The translations under genes were made by a program, and so were the position numbers. From Micromonospora sp. NBRC 110009 (GTDB lineage: Bacteria > Actinomycetota > Actinomycetes > Mycobacteriales > Micromonosporaceae): DNA of 64,000 bases. Below, one piece after another: positions 1-9,072 of this stretch. Location: contig NZ_CP130427.1 of assembly GCF_030518795.1 (NCBI RefSeq), forward strand, positions 2,170,001 through 2,234,000. The letters are read 5' to 3'. The notes beneath the pieces were generated by a model. That model saw nothing but the letters and a program-made list of their open reading frames with translations. It was not told the DNA's origin and did not search any database. The stretch's first letter is position 1, and each line of letters begins with the position of its first letter.

Positions 1-1352
1 CTCGGCACGTCCACGTGGTAGGGCACCGTCGCGAAGCCGGCCGCGCGGATCGACCGCTCGATCGACCAGTACGACCGGGGCGCGAAGTAGGGCGACCCGG
101 CCTGCACCACCAGCCGCCCGCCCGGGGCCAGCACCGAGCGGATCAGCGCGTAGAACTCGACCGTGTAGAGCTTCGCGGTGGCCGTCTCGTCGGGGTCGGG
201 CAGGTCGGCGACCACCACGTCGAACCGCTCCGCGGCGGTCCGCAGCCAGCCGAACGCGTCGAGGTTGAGCACCCGCGCGCGGGGGTCGGCCAGCGAGTGG
301 TGGTTGAGCTCGCGCAACTGCGGCTCGGTCTGCGCCAGCCGCACCACGGCCGGGTCGAGGTCGACCAGGGTGACCCGCCGTACGTCCGGGTACTTGAGAA
401 TCTCCCGCAGCGCCAGCCCGTCCCCGGCGCCGAGCACCAGCACCTCGCCGTGCGGTCCGTGCATGGCCGGATGCACCAGCGACTCGTGGTAGCGGTACTC
501 GTCGACGGAGCTGAACTGGAGGTCGCCGTTGAGGAAGAGCCGCAGGTCGGTGTCGGCGTGGCCGATCTCCCGCACCGACCGGGTCAGCACGATCTCCTGG
601 TAGCGGCTGCGTTCGGCGTGCACCACCGGGTCGCGGTAGAGCTGCTGCCGGGCGGTCACCTCGAAGTCGTGCGCGGTGACCCAGGCGTACCCGAGGCAGA
701 GGGCCACCACGACGGAGCCGGCGCCGAGCGCGAGCCGCGCGCGGCGGCCGAGATCGGCCCGGAACACCGTGCCCACCAGCGCGAGGCCGGCGACGGCGTT
801 CACCGCGCCGACCACCAGCGCGCCCTTGAGCTGGCCGAAGACCGGCATCAGCAGGAACGGGAAGGCCAGCCCGCCGAGCAGCGCGCCGACGTAGTCGGCG
901 GCGAACAGGTCGGCCACCGCGCTGCCGGCGGACTGCTCGCGGATGCGTTGCAGCAGCACCATGAGCAGCGGGATCTCCGCGCCGATCAGCAGGCCGAGCA
1001 GGAACGCGGTGCCGACCAGCGCCGGCCCGTAGAGGTCCAGCCAGGCGAAGGCGGCGTAGAGGCCGAGCACGGAGAGGCCGCCGAGCAGGGCCAGGGTCAG
1101 CTCGATCGCGGCGAAGGCGGCGGCGGCCCGGGACTGGAGCGGCTTCGCGACCAGCGCGCCGACGCCCATCGCGAAGACCATCACGCCGAGCACGATCGAC
1201 GCCTGGCCGACCGCGTCGCCGATCAGGTAGCTGCCCAGGGCGACCAGCGCCAGCTCGTACACCAGGCCGCAGGCCGCGCAGACGAAGACCGCGAGCAGAA
1301 CCGCCGCGCGGGCCGGCCGCCACTGCGGCCGCGCCGGCGCCTCGGCGGTCAC
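1..1352 (-). CDS. Membrane-bound spermidine synthase-like protein, partial
   Basis: Predicted aminopropyltransferase-type protein: about seven N-terminal membrane segments (roughly residues 12-215) followed by a cytosolic Rossmann methyltransferase-like domain. The nucleotide-binding motif VLGAGDGLALREIL, the acidic VTLVDLDP strand and the later DVVVADLPDPDE stretch are those of spermidine synthases. The GTG start at 1352 overlaps the stop of the preceding gene as GTGA, so the two are probably translationally coupled. The reading frame is open to base 1, so the C-terminus lies outside the window. It is the last visible gene of an operon with DUF4178, DUF2617, DUF4247 and DUF350. In this context the substrate may not be free putrescine; that is inference. 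Confidence 0.88.
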   Translation of the reverse strand, partial: MTAEAPARPQWRPARAAVLLAVFVCAACGLVYELALVALGSYLIGDAVGQASIVLGVMVFAMGVGALVAKPLQSRAAAAFAAIELTLALLGGLSVLGLYAAFAWLDLYGPALVGTAFLLGLLIGAEIPLLMVLLQRIREQSAGSAVADLFAADYVGALLGGLAFPFLLMPVFGQLKGALVVGAVNAVAGLALVGTVFRADLGRRARLALGAGSVVVALCLGYAWVTAHDFEVTARQQLYRDPVVHAERSRYQEIVLTRSVREIGHADTDLRLFLNGDLQFSSVDEYRYHESLVHPAMHGPHGEVLVLGAGDGLALREILKYPDVRRVTLVDLDPAVVRLAQTEPQLRELNHHSLADPRARVLNLDAFGWLRTAAERFDVVVADLPDPDETATAKLYTVEFYALIRSVLAPGGRLVVQAGSPYFAPRSYWSIERSIRAAGFATVPYHVDVP

Positions 1353-2131
1353 GCCGTCTCCCGGGTACGCCCGGCGGCTCCCGCCCCGGCGCGCTGCGCG
1401 GGTACGCGGACCCGGAGCTGCCGGCGGCGCTGCGCCACGCCCACGGTGACGAGGAGCGCGGCGAGCAGGAAGAGCCCGGCCGTGGCGAGCAGCCAGCCCC
1501 AGCGGTCCCGCCAGAAGTCGCTGCCGGCGTCCGGCAGCGGGCTGGCGGCGGCCGACGGGCCGGCGCTCGGAGCGGCGGCGGGCGCGGCCAGGCCGGCCTC
1601 GGCGGCGAGCAGCGGCAGCGTGGTGGCGGCCCGGGTGGCCGCCCAGCCCGGGTCGTCGACGAACGCGTCCTCGTCCAGCCCGAACCGGCCCAGCCCGCTC
1701 TCGATGGCGGACAGGTCGGCGAGGTCGATGTCGTCGGAGCCGGTGACCCGGATCGAGGCGGAGTCGTTGGCCTCGCTGCTCTCCGAGGTGTAGGTGATGT
1801 CGGCGGTCAGCTCGACCCAGCGCGGGCATCCCGGCGCGTCCGCGGCCGCCGTGCCGTCGCCGAGGTTCGAGCCGACGCTGACCAGCTCGTATCCGTCGGT
1901 CAGCCGCCAGCCGTAGCAGATGCCCTGGTTGGCGAAGGCGGCCTGGAGGATGGGCACAGTGTCGGCGCGCTCGTCGCCCGCGGGGGCGGGGACGGTCAGG
2001 TCGTCCGAATCGCCGTTGACGAATCCGACGAGGCAGAGGCCGGCGACGCCCAGCACCACCGCCCAGACCACCGCGGCCTTCAGGGCGTTGGACCTCCCCT
2101 TGGCCGCGGCCGGGCGCTTGCCGCCGCTCAT
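1349..2131 (-). CDS. Hypothetical two-TM membrane protein of the DUF350/spermidine synthase operon
   Basis: 260 residues. There is a basic N-terminus and one membrane segment (about residues 18-38), an extracytoplasmic region of about 170 residues with two cysteines (in GICYGW and GCPRW), an Ala/Pro-rich linker, a second membrane segment near residue 215-238, and an Arg-rich tail. I do not recognise a named domain. The ATG start overlaps the stop of the DUF350 gene (ATGA), and its own stop overlaps the GTG of the spermidine-synthase-like gene, so it sits tightly inside the operon. It is probably an extracytoplasmic partner of that system, but its function is unknown. Confidence 0.8.
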   Translation of the reverse strand: MSGGKRPAAAKGRSNALKAAVVWAVVLGVAGLCLVGFVNGDSDDLTVPAPAGDERADTVPILQAAFANQGICYGWRLTDGYELVSVGSNLGDGTAAADAPGCPRWVELTADITYTSESSEANDSASIRVTGSDDIDLADLSAIESGLGRFGLDEDAFVDDPGWAATRAATTLPLLAAEAGLAAPAAAPSAGPSAAASPLPDAGSDFWRDRWGWLLATAGLFLLAALLVTVGVAQRRRQLRVRVPAQRAGAGAAGRTRETA

Positions 2132-2553
2132 CAGCTGATCGCGGCGGCGATGATCGCCCCGGTGGCGAGGTGCACGACGGCGGAGACCCAGACCGCCGGG
2201 TGCGGCTCCGGGTCGACCAGCAGCTCACCGAGCTTCCCCGGGGTGGCCAGGTCGAGCAGCATGAAGGCCGCCGCCATGATCACCAGGCCGAGGATCCCGT
2301 ACGCGGCCGCGCCGACCAGGCCGAGCACCACGTCGTCCTCGCTGGCGGCGATCGCGGCGACCACGATGATGCCGACGCCGGCCAGGTTGGAGGCGAGCAG
2401 CAGCGCCGCGTTGCGGTTGCGCTCGGTCCAGATGAGGTGGTTGAGCCGGCCCGGGGTGGCCAGGTCGACCAGCGCGTAGCCGATGCCCATGAGGACGACG
2501 CCGACCACCCCGTACGCGAGGGTGACCAGCAGGTCGGTGACGAGATGCTGCAC
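2131..2553 (-). CDS. DUF350 (YjfL-type) membrane protein
   Basis: 140 residues with four hydrophobic segments arranged as an internal duplication. The same pattern occurs twice: a Gly-rich membrane helix, then (V/L)DLATPG(R/K)L, around residues 28-38 and 100-110. This duplicated two-helix layout is the hallmark of DUF350. Family members occur beside spermidine-synthase-like and DUF4178/DUF4247 genes in many bacteria, as here. The gene begins 30 bases after the DUF4247 gene and its stop overlaps the start of the next gene. It may act as an inner-membrane component of a membrane-stress or peptide-modification system; that role is inferred. Confidence 0.9.
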   Translation of the reverse strand: MQHLVTDLLVTLAYGVVGVVLMGIGYALVDLATPGRLNHLIWTERNRNAALLLASNLAGVGIIVVAAIAASEDDVVLGLVGAAAYGILGLVIMAAAFMLLDLATPGKLGELLVDPEPHPAVWVSAVVHLATGAIIAAAIS

Positions 2554-2583
2554 TGGGAACTCCAGGGTGAGGGGTCGGACGGG

Positions 2584-3009
2584 CTACTTGCCGGCGCCGG
2601 GGCCGCCGCCCCGGACGGTGCTGCCACGGCCCCAGCCCCAGCCGCCGCCGACGACGTGGTGGTAGCGGGGGTAGGCGGTGGTCATCCGTTCGAGCAGGAT
2701 CACCGAGCCGGCGGCGATCGGCAGGATCACCACCGAGTCGTCGTCGTAGCGCAGGTAGACGCCGCTGCCGTCGACATACTGGTCGGCGGGCTGCCAGGTG
2801 TCGGTGATCTCCTTCGACACCTGGCTCGGCGTCCTGCCCGAGGTGTACGCGAGCGCGTCGGAGCCGAGATCCCGACTCGCCGCCCGGCGGTAGTGGCCCT
2901 CGACGTACCCGCGCGGGGAGAAGTTGCCGTAGAAGATCGCGAAGGCGGCGACCAGCGCGCCGATCACGGCGACCGCCACGCCCACCACGAACCAGCGTCG
3001 GTACGTCAC
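2584..3009 (-). CDS. DUF4247 family protein
   Basis: About 141 residues from the GTG at 3009, which overlaps the stop of the DUF2617 gene (GTGA). It has one N-terminal membrane anchor (about residues 7-27), then a compact extracytoplasmic domain with YRRAASRDLGSDALAYTS and YLRYDDDSVVILP motifs, and ends in a Gly/Trp-rich tail. This matches the DUF4247 layout. Upstream in-frame sequence could extend it, but it is only antisense-like Arg/Pro-rich sequence overlapping DUF2617, so the coupled GTG is preferred. It is probably exposed outside the membrane and works with DUF350; no biochemical role is established. Confidence 0.82.
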   Translation of the reverse strand: MTYRRWFVVGVAVAVIGALVAAFAIFYGNFSPRGYVEGHYRRAASRDLGSDALAYTSGRTPSQVSKEITDTWQPADQYVDGSGVYLRYDDDSVVILPIAAGSVILLERMTTAYPRYHHVVGGGWGWGRGSTVRGGGPGAGK

Positions 3010-3497
3010 AGTGCCACCACCGTCTCGGTCAGGACCAGTTCGTTGGTCTGGGGGTACGCGTGCCAGGTGCGCCAGGCCACCGAGCCGTCCGGCGGGTCGG
3101 GGCGGACGGCGAGCGCGGTGACCGCGTCGACGTCGCCGGGGAAGACCCCGACCAGCGCGTACGGGTCGCCGGCCAGCTCGGCGCGGAGCGCGGCGACCCG
3201 GGTGCGCAGGCCGTCCCCGGCCGGCCGCAGCACCGTGGCGGTGAACCGGTAGCCGGCGGCCTCGTCGTGCAGGCTGTCGGGCAGGTGCGGTGGCCGGCCG
3301 GGCAGGCACGCGACGGTCTCGGTGAGGTCGCCGCAGACCACCTGGTGCGAGGCGCCGAGCAGGCGCAGCCGCAGCCGCAGCCCGCCCGGCAGGGTCAGCT
3401 CGCGGACGTGCAGGGCGGGGCGTTCGGGGCCGCCGAGGGCCAGGCTCAGGTCGGCGGCGCGGGTGTCGACGTACGGGGCGTCCAGCGCGACGAGCAC
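3006..3497 (-). CDS. DUF2617 family protein
   Basis: About 163 residues, soluble, with the beginning VLVALDAPYVDTRAADLSLAL and a C-terminal AWRTWHAYPQTNELVLTET, features I associate with actinobacterial DUF2617 proteins. The GTG at 3497 lies two bases after the stop of DUF4178. A long upstream extension in the same frame is low-complexity and overlaps the DUF4178 gene, so it was rejected. It forms part of the same run of overlapping genes. Some DUF2617 proteins are annotated as related to phosphodiesterase or ribosomal-subunit-like folds, but nothing here fixes a function. Confidence 0.82.
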   Translation of the reverse strand: MLVALDAPYVDTRAADLSLALGGPERPALHVRELTLPGGLRLRLRLLGASHQVVCGDLTETVACLPGRPPHLPDSLHDEAAGYRFTATVLRPAGDGLRTRVAALRAELAGDPYALVGVFPGDVDAVTALAVRPDPPDGSVAWRTWHAYPQTNELVLTETVVAL

Positions 3498-3499
3498 GC

Positions 3500-4129
3500 T
3501 CAGCCCACCTTCTCCGGGCCACCCTGCGGGTAGATCATCACCTCGGCGCGGTGCAGCCTCTCGCCGAGGTTCACCTCCCAGCCGGCCTCCCCGTACGCCT
3601 CGAAGGAGAGCCGGGCCCCGCCGGGCGCCTGGTAGTCGTGGTAGCGCATGGTGCCGCGCGGGTCGAGGCCGGTGCCCTCGGTGGCGGTGTAGCGCGCCTG
3701 CCCGGACTCGTCCCAGTGGTAGCGGCGGCCGGCGACCTCCAGCGTCGGGGCGCCCGGGGTGACGGTGGCGGAGGGTTCCCTGGTCCAGAGCACCAGCTCC
3801 AGGTCCGGGTCCTCCTCGACGGAGAGCCAGCGCTTCACCCCGCCGGCGTCGTCGAGCAGGTGCTCCGCCCAGCTCCAGCCGCCCTCGACCAGGTGCACCG
3901 AGCCGCGCACGGTGTACGGCACCTGGCGGACCTCCACGACGTCGCCGGGCTTGAGCTTGCGGGGGTCGCCGCGCAGCGCGTCGGCGTCCCGGTCGCGGAA
4001 CGGGTCGCCGGGGGCCGGCGGGCGCGGCCCGGGCCGGGCCTTGCGCATCGCCACCACGGCGATCACGACGCCGGCCACCCCGACCAGACACCCCAGCGTC
4101 GCCACCAGGTATGCCATCGAACCGTTCAC
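3500..4129 (-). CDS. DUF4178 domain protein, first gene of the operon
   Basis: 209 residues from the GTG at 4129, which has a GGGAGG ribosome site six bases upstream; an in-frame ATG four codons later is the alternative. One N-terminal membrane helix (about residues 6-28) is followed by a short Pro/Arg linker and a beta-rich domain with LKPGDVVEVRQVPYTVRGSV and WSWAEHLL motifs of DUF4178. The domain probably lies in the cytoplasm or at the membrane face. It heads the six-gene minus-strand operon ending in the spermidine-synthase-like gene. DUF4178 is repeatedly linked with DUF350 and aminopropyltransferases, so a shared stress or modification role is likely but unproven. Confidence 0.85.
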   Translation of the reverse strand: MNGSMAYLVATLGCLVGVAGVVIAVVAMRKARPGPRPPAPGDPFRDRDADALRGDPRKLKPGDVVEVRQVPYTVRGSVHLVEGGWSWAEHLLDDAGGVKRWLSVEEDPDLELVLWTREPSATVTPGAPTLEVAGRRYHWDESGQARYTATEGTGLDPRGTMRYHDYQAPGGARLSFEAYGEAGWEVNLGERLHRAEVMIYPQGGPEKVG

Positions 4130-4212
4130 GGCCGCCTCCCCCCAACGTGTATCGGCGGAGACGGTAACAACCCGACGCACGCGCGCCGAAGCGCCGTTCG
4201 CTGAGTGAGAGG

Positions 4213-5085
4213 TCAGCTACGCGAGGTCCCGTCCCCGGCGGACGACTGCTCCGGACCGCCGTCGCCCGGGGTGTCCCGCCGGTCGGCGGCGTCCGGCCGG
4301 TCGGCGGCGTCGCCGGCGTCCGAGGTGGTCGCCGTCGGGGCGGCGGGTGGGTGGGCGAGGTGCAGCGCCGGGTCGGGGCAGGCCAGGTAGCCCGGCGGGA
4401 GGGTGGGCCAGACCGGCTGGCCCGGCGGCGGGTACGCCGGTCCGTAGCCGTACCCCGGCGGCGGGTACGCCGGACCGTAGCCGTACCCGTAGACCGGCCA
4501 GGGGCCGGCGGGCGGGACCGGGGCCGCGCCCCGGAACCAGCGACGCGAGTCGGGGACCATGAGCAGCACCACCACGGCCGCGGTCAGGGCCAGCACCAGC
4601 AGGACGCCGAGACCGCCGGCGGCGGAGGCCACCGCGCCCGGGCCGTCGCTCTGGGCGTAGAGGGTGTCCAGGAACCTCGACTGCTCCCAGTCGGCGCCGT
4701 CAGGCGGCGCGCCCATCGACGGGTCGAGCTCGGGGGCGTCCGTCGCGGCGAGGAGCGTGAGCGGGACGGCCACCAGGCCGAGGCAGCCCTGCCCGACACA
4801 GAGCAGCAGCTGCCCGCCCGCGGCCACGAAGACCAGGATCCGGGCGATGTTGCTGCCCCGGCGCAGCGGCAGCGCGGTGGCGGCGAGCCAGCCCGCGAGC
4901 AGCAGGGCCGGGATCCCGATGAAGCACGCCATGAAGACGTTCCCGCTCCGCTCGTCGGAGACCTCGACCGGGTCGGCGTCGGGCACCCGGCGCAGGGCCT
5001 CGTCGATCTGCGCGTCGTAGCGCACCGCCTCGACGATCACCAGGCAGACGAGGGCGAGCAGGATGGCCACCGCGGCGAGCTGCAA
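4213..5085 (-). CDS. Hypothetical four-TM membrane protein with Tyr/Pro/Gly repeat
   Basis: About 290 residues with four hydrophobic segments (roughly residues 1-20, 52-72, 84-113, 155-178). A low-complexity cytoplasmic-type tail then contains the tandem motif GYGYGPAYPPP repeated twice, followed by an Ala/Asp-rich end. The start is uncertain: the longest frame opens with TTG at 5085 without a clear ribosome site, and internal GTG codons nearby are possible. The Tyr/Pro/Gly repeat resembles those in many actinobacterial DUF4190-type or septal membrane proteins, but no domain is recognised. It is transcribed alone on the minus strand, downstream of a short gap. Confidence 0.65.
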   Translation of the reverse strand: MQLAAVAILLALVCLVIVEAVRYDAQIDEALRRVPDADPVEVSDERSGNVFMACFIGIPALLLAGWLAATALPLRRGSNIARILVFVAAGGQLLLCVGQGCLGLVAVPLTLLAATDAPELDPSMGAPPDGADWEQSRFLDTLYAQSDGPGAVASAAGGLGVLLVLALTAAVVVLLMVPDSRRWFRGAAPVPPAGPWPVYGYGYGPAYPPPGYGYGPAYPPPGQPVWPTLPPGYLACPDPALHLAHPPAAPTATTSDAGDAADRPDAADRRDTPGDGGPEQSSAGDGTSRS

Positions 5086-5214
5086 CCAGTACGCGACGGT
5101 GACCGGGCCGGGCCGGGCCGGGCGGGTCGGGCCGGCGCGACATCGGGAGGGGTCATGGCGGAAAGCTACGGCCCGCCGACGTTTTCCGCAGTCCCACTTT
5201 CGGTGGGGCCGGGG

Positions 5215-5592
5215 TCACTCCGCGGCGAGGCGTTCCGTGGCGTACTCCCGCAGGGTGGCGCGGCCCATGATGCAGCCGGTGAAGGTGGTGAATTCGGCCT
5301 CGTCGTCGCGCAGCCGCTCCCAGGCCGCCCGGCCGGCCGCCCGGTCGACGGTTTCCAGCAGCGCGGCCGCGTACGCCTTCCCGGCCGGCGACCCGTGCTT
5401 CAGCAGCCAGTCGACCTTCTTCCGGGCCTCCGCCGGCCGCTCCCGCAGGGCCTGCTCGACATGCCGGTACGCGTCCGTCGCCGGCAGGATCTGGCCGGCG
5501 ATCCCCACCCCGCCGAACGCCAGCGTGTCCGCCGTCGCCAGCTCCTTGACGGCCGCGTCCAGCTCCCGCTCCTTCTTGCCCATCCCCAACAT
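5215..5592 (-). CDS. Conserved hypothetical protein, 125 aa
   Basis: Soluble, mostly helical protein starting MLGMGKKERELDAAVKEL. It contains a Gly-rich stretch LAFGGVGIAGQILPATDAY and a helical pair RKKVDWLLKHGSPAGKAYAA, somewhat reminiscent of a HEAT-like helical repeat. A HEAT relation is only an impression. No signal peptide or membrane segment is visible. It stands alone between a hypothetical membrane protein and clpB, all on the minus strand, with about 120-150 bases on each side. Confidence 0.7.
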   Translation of the reverse strand: MLGMGKKERELDAAVKELATADTLAFGGVGIAGQILPATDAYRHVEQALRERPAEARKKVDWLLKHGSPAGKAYAAALLETVDRAAGRAAWERLRDDEAEFTTFTGCIMGRATLREYATERLAAE

Positions 5593-5742
5593 GCCCTCAC
5601 TATTGCCCGGCGCGGCCGCCCCCGACCCTGTTGATCAAGGACTTTTCGTTCGCCGAGCGGGCCGCCGCCGACGCAAGCCGCTTGGTCAACGACGGCCGGC
5701 CCGGCCGACCCCGGTGTGGGGCGGCCGGGCCGGGCGGGTCGG

Positions 5743-8334
5743 TCAGGCGGCGGTGACGGAGAGGGCGTCCTTGGTGTCGGCGAGGTCGACGCGGACCGTG
5801 TCACCGTCGCGGATCTGGCCGGCCAGCAGCGCCTTGGCGAGCTGGTCGCCGATCGCCGACTGGACCAGCCGGCGCAGCGGGCGGGCACCGTAGATCGGGT
5901 CGTACCCGTGCTCGGCGATCCACATCCGGGCGGCGTCGGTGATCTCCAGGCCGAGCCGGCGGTCGGCGAGACGACGCCGCATCCGGTCCAGCTGGATGTC
6001 CACGATGGCGCGCAGGTCCTCGCCCTGGAGGGCGGCGAACACCACGATGTCGTCGAGGCGGTTGAGGAACTCCGGCTTGAAGTGCGACCGGACCACCGCG
6101 AGGACACCCTCCCGGCGCTGCTCCTCGGCCAGCGTCAGGTCGCTGATCACCGACGATCCCAGGTTCGAGGTGAGGATCAGGATCGCATTGCGGAAGTCCA
6201 CGGTGCGGCCCTGGCCGTCGGTGAGCCGACCGTCGTCGAGCACCTGGAGCAGCACGTCGAAGACGTCCGGGTGGGCCTTCTCCACCTCGTCCAGCAGGAT
6301 CACCGAGTACGGCCGGCGGCGCACCGCCTCGGTGAGCTGGCCGCCCTCCTCGTAGCCGACGTAGCCGGGCGGGGCACCGACCAGGCGGGCCACCGAATGC
6401 TTCTCGCCGTACTCGCTCATGTCGATGCGGACCATGGCCCGCTCGTCGTCGAAGAGGAACTCGGCGAGCGCCTTGGCCAGCTCGGTCTTGCCGACCCCGG
6501 TCGGGCCGAGGAAGAGGAAGCTGCCGGTGGGCCGATCGGGGTCGGCGACGCCGGCCCGGGCGCGGCGAACCGCGTCGGAGACCGCGCCGACGGCCTCGGA
6601 CTGGCCGACCACGCGGGCCCCCAGCGACTCCTCCATCCGGAGCAGCTTGGCCGTCTCGCCCTCGAGCAGCCGGCCGGCGGGGATGCCGGTCCAGGAGGCG
6701 ACCACGGCGGCGATGTCGTCCGCGCCGACCTCCTCCTTGAGCATCGCGCCGTCGGCCTGGAGCCGGGACAGCTCCTCCTCCGCCTGTTTCAGCTCGGCCT
6801 TGAGGGCGGGGATCCGGCCGTACCGCAACTCCGCGGCGCGTTCCAGCTCGCCGTCGCGCTCGGCCCGCTCGGCCTCGCCGCCCAGCCGCTCCAGCTCCTC
6901 CTTGGCGGTGGAGAGCTTGGTGATGTGGCTCTTCTCCAGCTGCCAGCGCTCGGAGAGCGCGGTGAGCTGCTCGCGCTTGTCGGCCAACTCCTTGCGCAGG
7001 CGCTCCAGCCGCTCGGCGGAGGCGGCGTCCGGCTCCTTGGCCAGCGCCATCTCCTCGATCTCCAGCCGGCGGACCGCCCGCTCGATCTCGTCCACCTCGA
7101 CCGGGCGGGAGTCAATCTCCATCCGGAGCCGGGACGCGGACTCGTCGACCAGGTCGATCGCCTTGTCCGGCAGGAACCGGTCGGTGATGTAGCGGTCGGA
7201 CAGCGCGGCAGCGGCGACCAGCGCGGCGTCGGTGATCCGTACGCCGTGGTGCACCTCGTAGCGCTCCTTGAGGCCGCGCAGGATGCCGATGGTGTCCTCG
7301 ATGGTCGGCTCGCCGACCAGCACCGGCTGGAAGCGGCGCTCCAGCGCCGGGTCCTTCTCGATGTGCTCGCGGTATTCGTCGAGGGTGGTCGCGCCGACCA
7401 TCCGCAGCTCCCCGCGGGCCAGCATCGGCTTGAGCATGTTGCCGGCGTCCATCGAGCCCTCGCCCTTGCCCGCGCCGACCACGGTGTGCAGCTCGTCGAG
7501 GAACGTGATGACCTGGCCGTTGGAGTTCTTGATCTCCTCCAGCACGGACTTCAGCCGCTCCTCGAACTGGCCGCGGTACTGCGCGCCGGCCACCATCGCG
7601 CCGAGGTCGAGCGAGACCAGCTTCTTGTCCCGCAGCGACTCGGGCACGTCGCCCGCGACGATTCGCTGGGCGAGGCCCTCGACGATGGCGGTCTTGCCGA
7701 CGCCCGGCTCACCGATCAGCACCGGGTTGTTCTTGGTACGCCGGGACAGCACCTGGATCACCCGGCGGATCTCCGAGTCGCGGCCGATGACCGGGTCGAT
7801 CTTGCCGTCGCGGGCGCTGGCGGTCAGGTCCACGCCGTACTTGGCCAGGGCCTGGTAGGTCTGCTCCGGGTCGGCGGTGGTGACCCGACGGTCCCCGCCC
7901 CGGACGGTCGGGAAGGCGGCGACCAGGTTCTCCTCGGTGGCCCCGGCGTTCTTCAGCGCGACCGAGACCGCGCCGCCCACCCGGGCCAGGCCGGCGAGCA
8001 GATGCTCGGTCGAGGTGTATTCGTCGCCGAGCGGCCGGGCGATCTGCTCGGCGGCGCCGATGGCGTTGACGAACTCCCGGGCCAGGGTCGGCTCGGCGAT
8101 GCTGGAGCCGTGCGCGGCGGGCAGGGCGTCGACCGAGCGCTGGGCGACCCGGCGCAGCTCGGCGGGGTCGGCGCCGACGGCGCGCAGCAGGCCGGCGGCG
8201 GTCGAGCCCTCGGTGTCCAGCAGCGACAGCAGCAGGTGCCAGGGCTCCACGGTGGCGTGACCGCGCTGGTTCGCCAGCGCGACGGCACCGGTGATGGTCT
8301 CGCGGCTCTTGGTGGTGAGGCGTTCCGTGTTCAT
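5743..8334 (-). CDS. clpB: ATP-dependent disaggregase ClpB
   Basis: 863 residues from the ATG at 8334 (GGGGAG upstream), the normal length for ClpB. Order: N-terminal Clp repeat domain (residues 1-145), first AAA+ module with Walker A GEPGVGKT near 206 and Walker B FLDELH, long coiled-coil middle domain (about 400-520) typical of ClpB and absent from ClpA/ClpX, second AAA+ module with GPTGVGKT near 605, and the small C-terminal domain. It works with DnaK/DnaJ/GrpE to dissolve aggregated proteins. A HAIR palindrome upstream (8380-8400) places it in the HspR regulon, together with the dnaK operon 20 kb away. A longer frame upstream was rejected because it would read through the promoter and operator. 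Confidence 0.97.
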   Translation of the reverse strand: MNTERLTTKSRETITGAVALANQRGHATVEPWHLLLSLLDTEGSTAAGLLRAVGADPAELRRVAQRSVDALPAAHGSSIAEPTLAREFVNAIGAAEQIARPLGDEYTSTEHLLAGLARVGGAVSVALKNAGATEENLVAAFPTVRGGDRRVTTADPEQTYQALAKYGVDLTASARDGKIDPVIGRDSEIRRVIQVLSRRTKNNPVLIGEPGVGKTAIVEGLAQRIVAGDVPESLRDKKLVSLDLGAMVAGAQYRGQFEERLKSVLEEIKNSNGQVITFLDELHTVVGAGKGEGSMDAGNMLKPMLARGELRMVGATTLDEYREHIEKDPALERRFQPVLVGEPTIEDTIGILRGLKERYEVHHGVRITDAALVAAAALSDRYITDRFLPDKAIDLVDESASRLRMEIDSRPVEVDEIERAVRRLEIEEMALAKEPDAASAERLERLRKELADKREQLTALSERWQLEKSHITKLSTAKEELERLGGEAERAERDGELERAAELRYGRIPALKAELKQAEEELSRLQADGAMLKEEVGADDIAAVVASWTGIPAGRLLEGETAKLLRMEESLGARVVGQSEAVGAVSDAVRRARAGVADPDRPTGSFLFLGPTGVGKTELAKALAEFLFDDERAMVRIDMSEYGEKHSVARLVGAPPGYVGYEEGGQLTEAVRRRPYSVILLDEVEKAHPDVFDVLLQVLDDGRLTDGQGRTVDFRNAILILTSNLGSSVISDLTLAEEQRREGVLAVVRSHFKPEFLNRLDDIVVFAALQGEDLRAIVDIQLDRMRRRLADRRLGLEITDAARMWIAEHGYDPIYGARPLRRLVQSAIGDQLAKALLAGQIRDGDTVRVDLADTKDALSVTAA

Positions 8335-8379
8335 GGGCTCCCCTGGATCGGCGTGTCCACTGGAAAGGACACAACCAGA

Positions 8380-8400
8380 GTTGAGTCTATTCCGCTCAAC
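8380..8400. promoter_or_regulatory. HAIR operator of clpB (HspR binding site)
   Basis: TTGAGT (8381-8386), seven spacer bases, then GCTCAA (8394-8399), flanked by G and C that extend the dyad. This matches the HspR consensus CTTGAGT-N7-ACTCAAG with one core mismatch. It lies about 50 bases upstream of the clpB start, where repressor binding would block transcription. Confidence 0.88.
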
Positions 8401-8419
8401 TCCAACGGTGTGACCTGGC

Positions 8420-9055
8420 TCACTCCGAGCGCTGCCAGCGCCAGTCGAACTCGCCGGGGGCCGGCGGCGGCCCGGGCAGCGGCGGCTCCGGCTGAGCGAG
8501 GCCGGCCAGCAGGAGCGCCAGGTGGCGGCGGCGCAACTGCCGGGTGCGCTCCGGATCGGGCACGCGGATCGCGGCACACCCCTCCAGCAGCAGGCCGACG
8601 TCCTGCACCACCAGGTCGGCGCGGAGCCGGCCGCCGGCCCTGGCCCGTTCGACCAGTTCGGTGGTGAGCTGGCCGGACCGCACCGCGTCCCGCCCCATCT
8701 CCTCGGTCGGCGTGAAGGTGCCGGCCAGGTGGACGGTCAGCGAGTGCACGTCGGCGTCAACGATCCGCTCCAGGAAGCCGGTGAAGGCCCGCCAGCCGTC
8801 CGGCTCGGCGGCTGCCGCCTCGGCCTCGGCGACGTACCGGCGCAGACCGTCGTGGCAGAGCCGGCGCAGCAGGTCCTCCTTTCCGGCGTATCGGCGGTAG
8901 AGGGCGCTGATGCCCACCCCGGCGCGTTCGGCGACCGCGGCGATGGGCGCCTTCGGATCGTCGAGGAAGACGGCGCGGGCGGCTTCGAGGATCAGCTCGT
9001 CGTTCCGCGCGGCCTGGGCGCGGCGCCCGGCGAGCGGCGCGGGGGAACTTGGCAT
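8420..9055 (-). CDS. TetR family transcriptional regulator
   Basis: 211 residues. The N-terminal helix-turn-helix (about residues 20-65) reads IAAVAERAGVGISALYRRYAGKEDLL, a classic TetR pattern. The C-terminal half is a helical ligand/dimer domain ending in a Pro-rich tail. It is divergent from the epoxide hydrolase gene, and two GGAACG-type palindromes lie between them, so it probably represses itself and the hydrolase and is released by a substrate-like ligand. The ligand is not evident. Transcription runs toward clpB, but clpB has its own HAIR site. Confidence 0.9.
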   Translation of the reverse strand: MPSSPAPLAGRRAQAARNDELILEAARAVFLDDPKAPIAAVAERAGVGISALYRRYAGKEDLLRRLCHDGLRRYVAEAEAAAAEPDGWRAFTGFLERIVDADVHSLTVHLAGTFTPTEEMGRDAVRSGQLTTELVERARAGGRLRADLVVQDVGLLLEGCAAIRVPDPERTRQLRRRHLALLLAGLAQPEPPLPGPPPAPGEFDWRWQRSE

Positions 9056-9072
9056 GACACCAGATTAGCAGT

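Noticed and set aside
15..1793. Plus-strand open frame of 592 codons
   Set aside because: Arg/Gly/His/Glu-rich without any domain; it is the antisense of the spermidine-synthase-like gene and its neighbour, a usual effect of high GC.
5716..8667. Plus-strand open frame of 983 codons
   Set aside because: Antisense of clpB; low-complexity composition with no recognisable motif.
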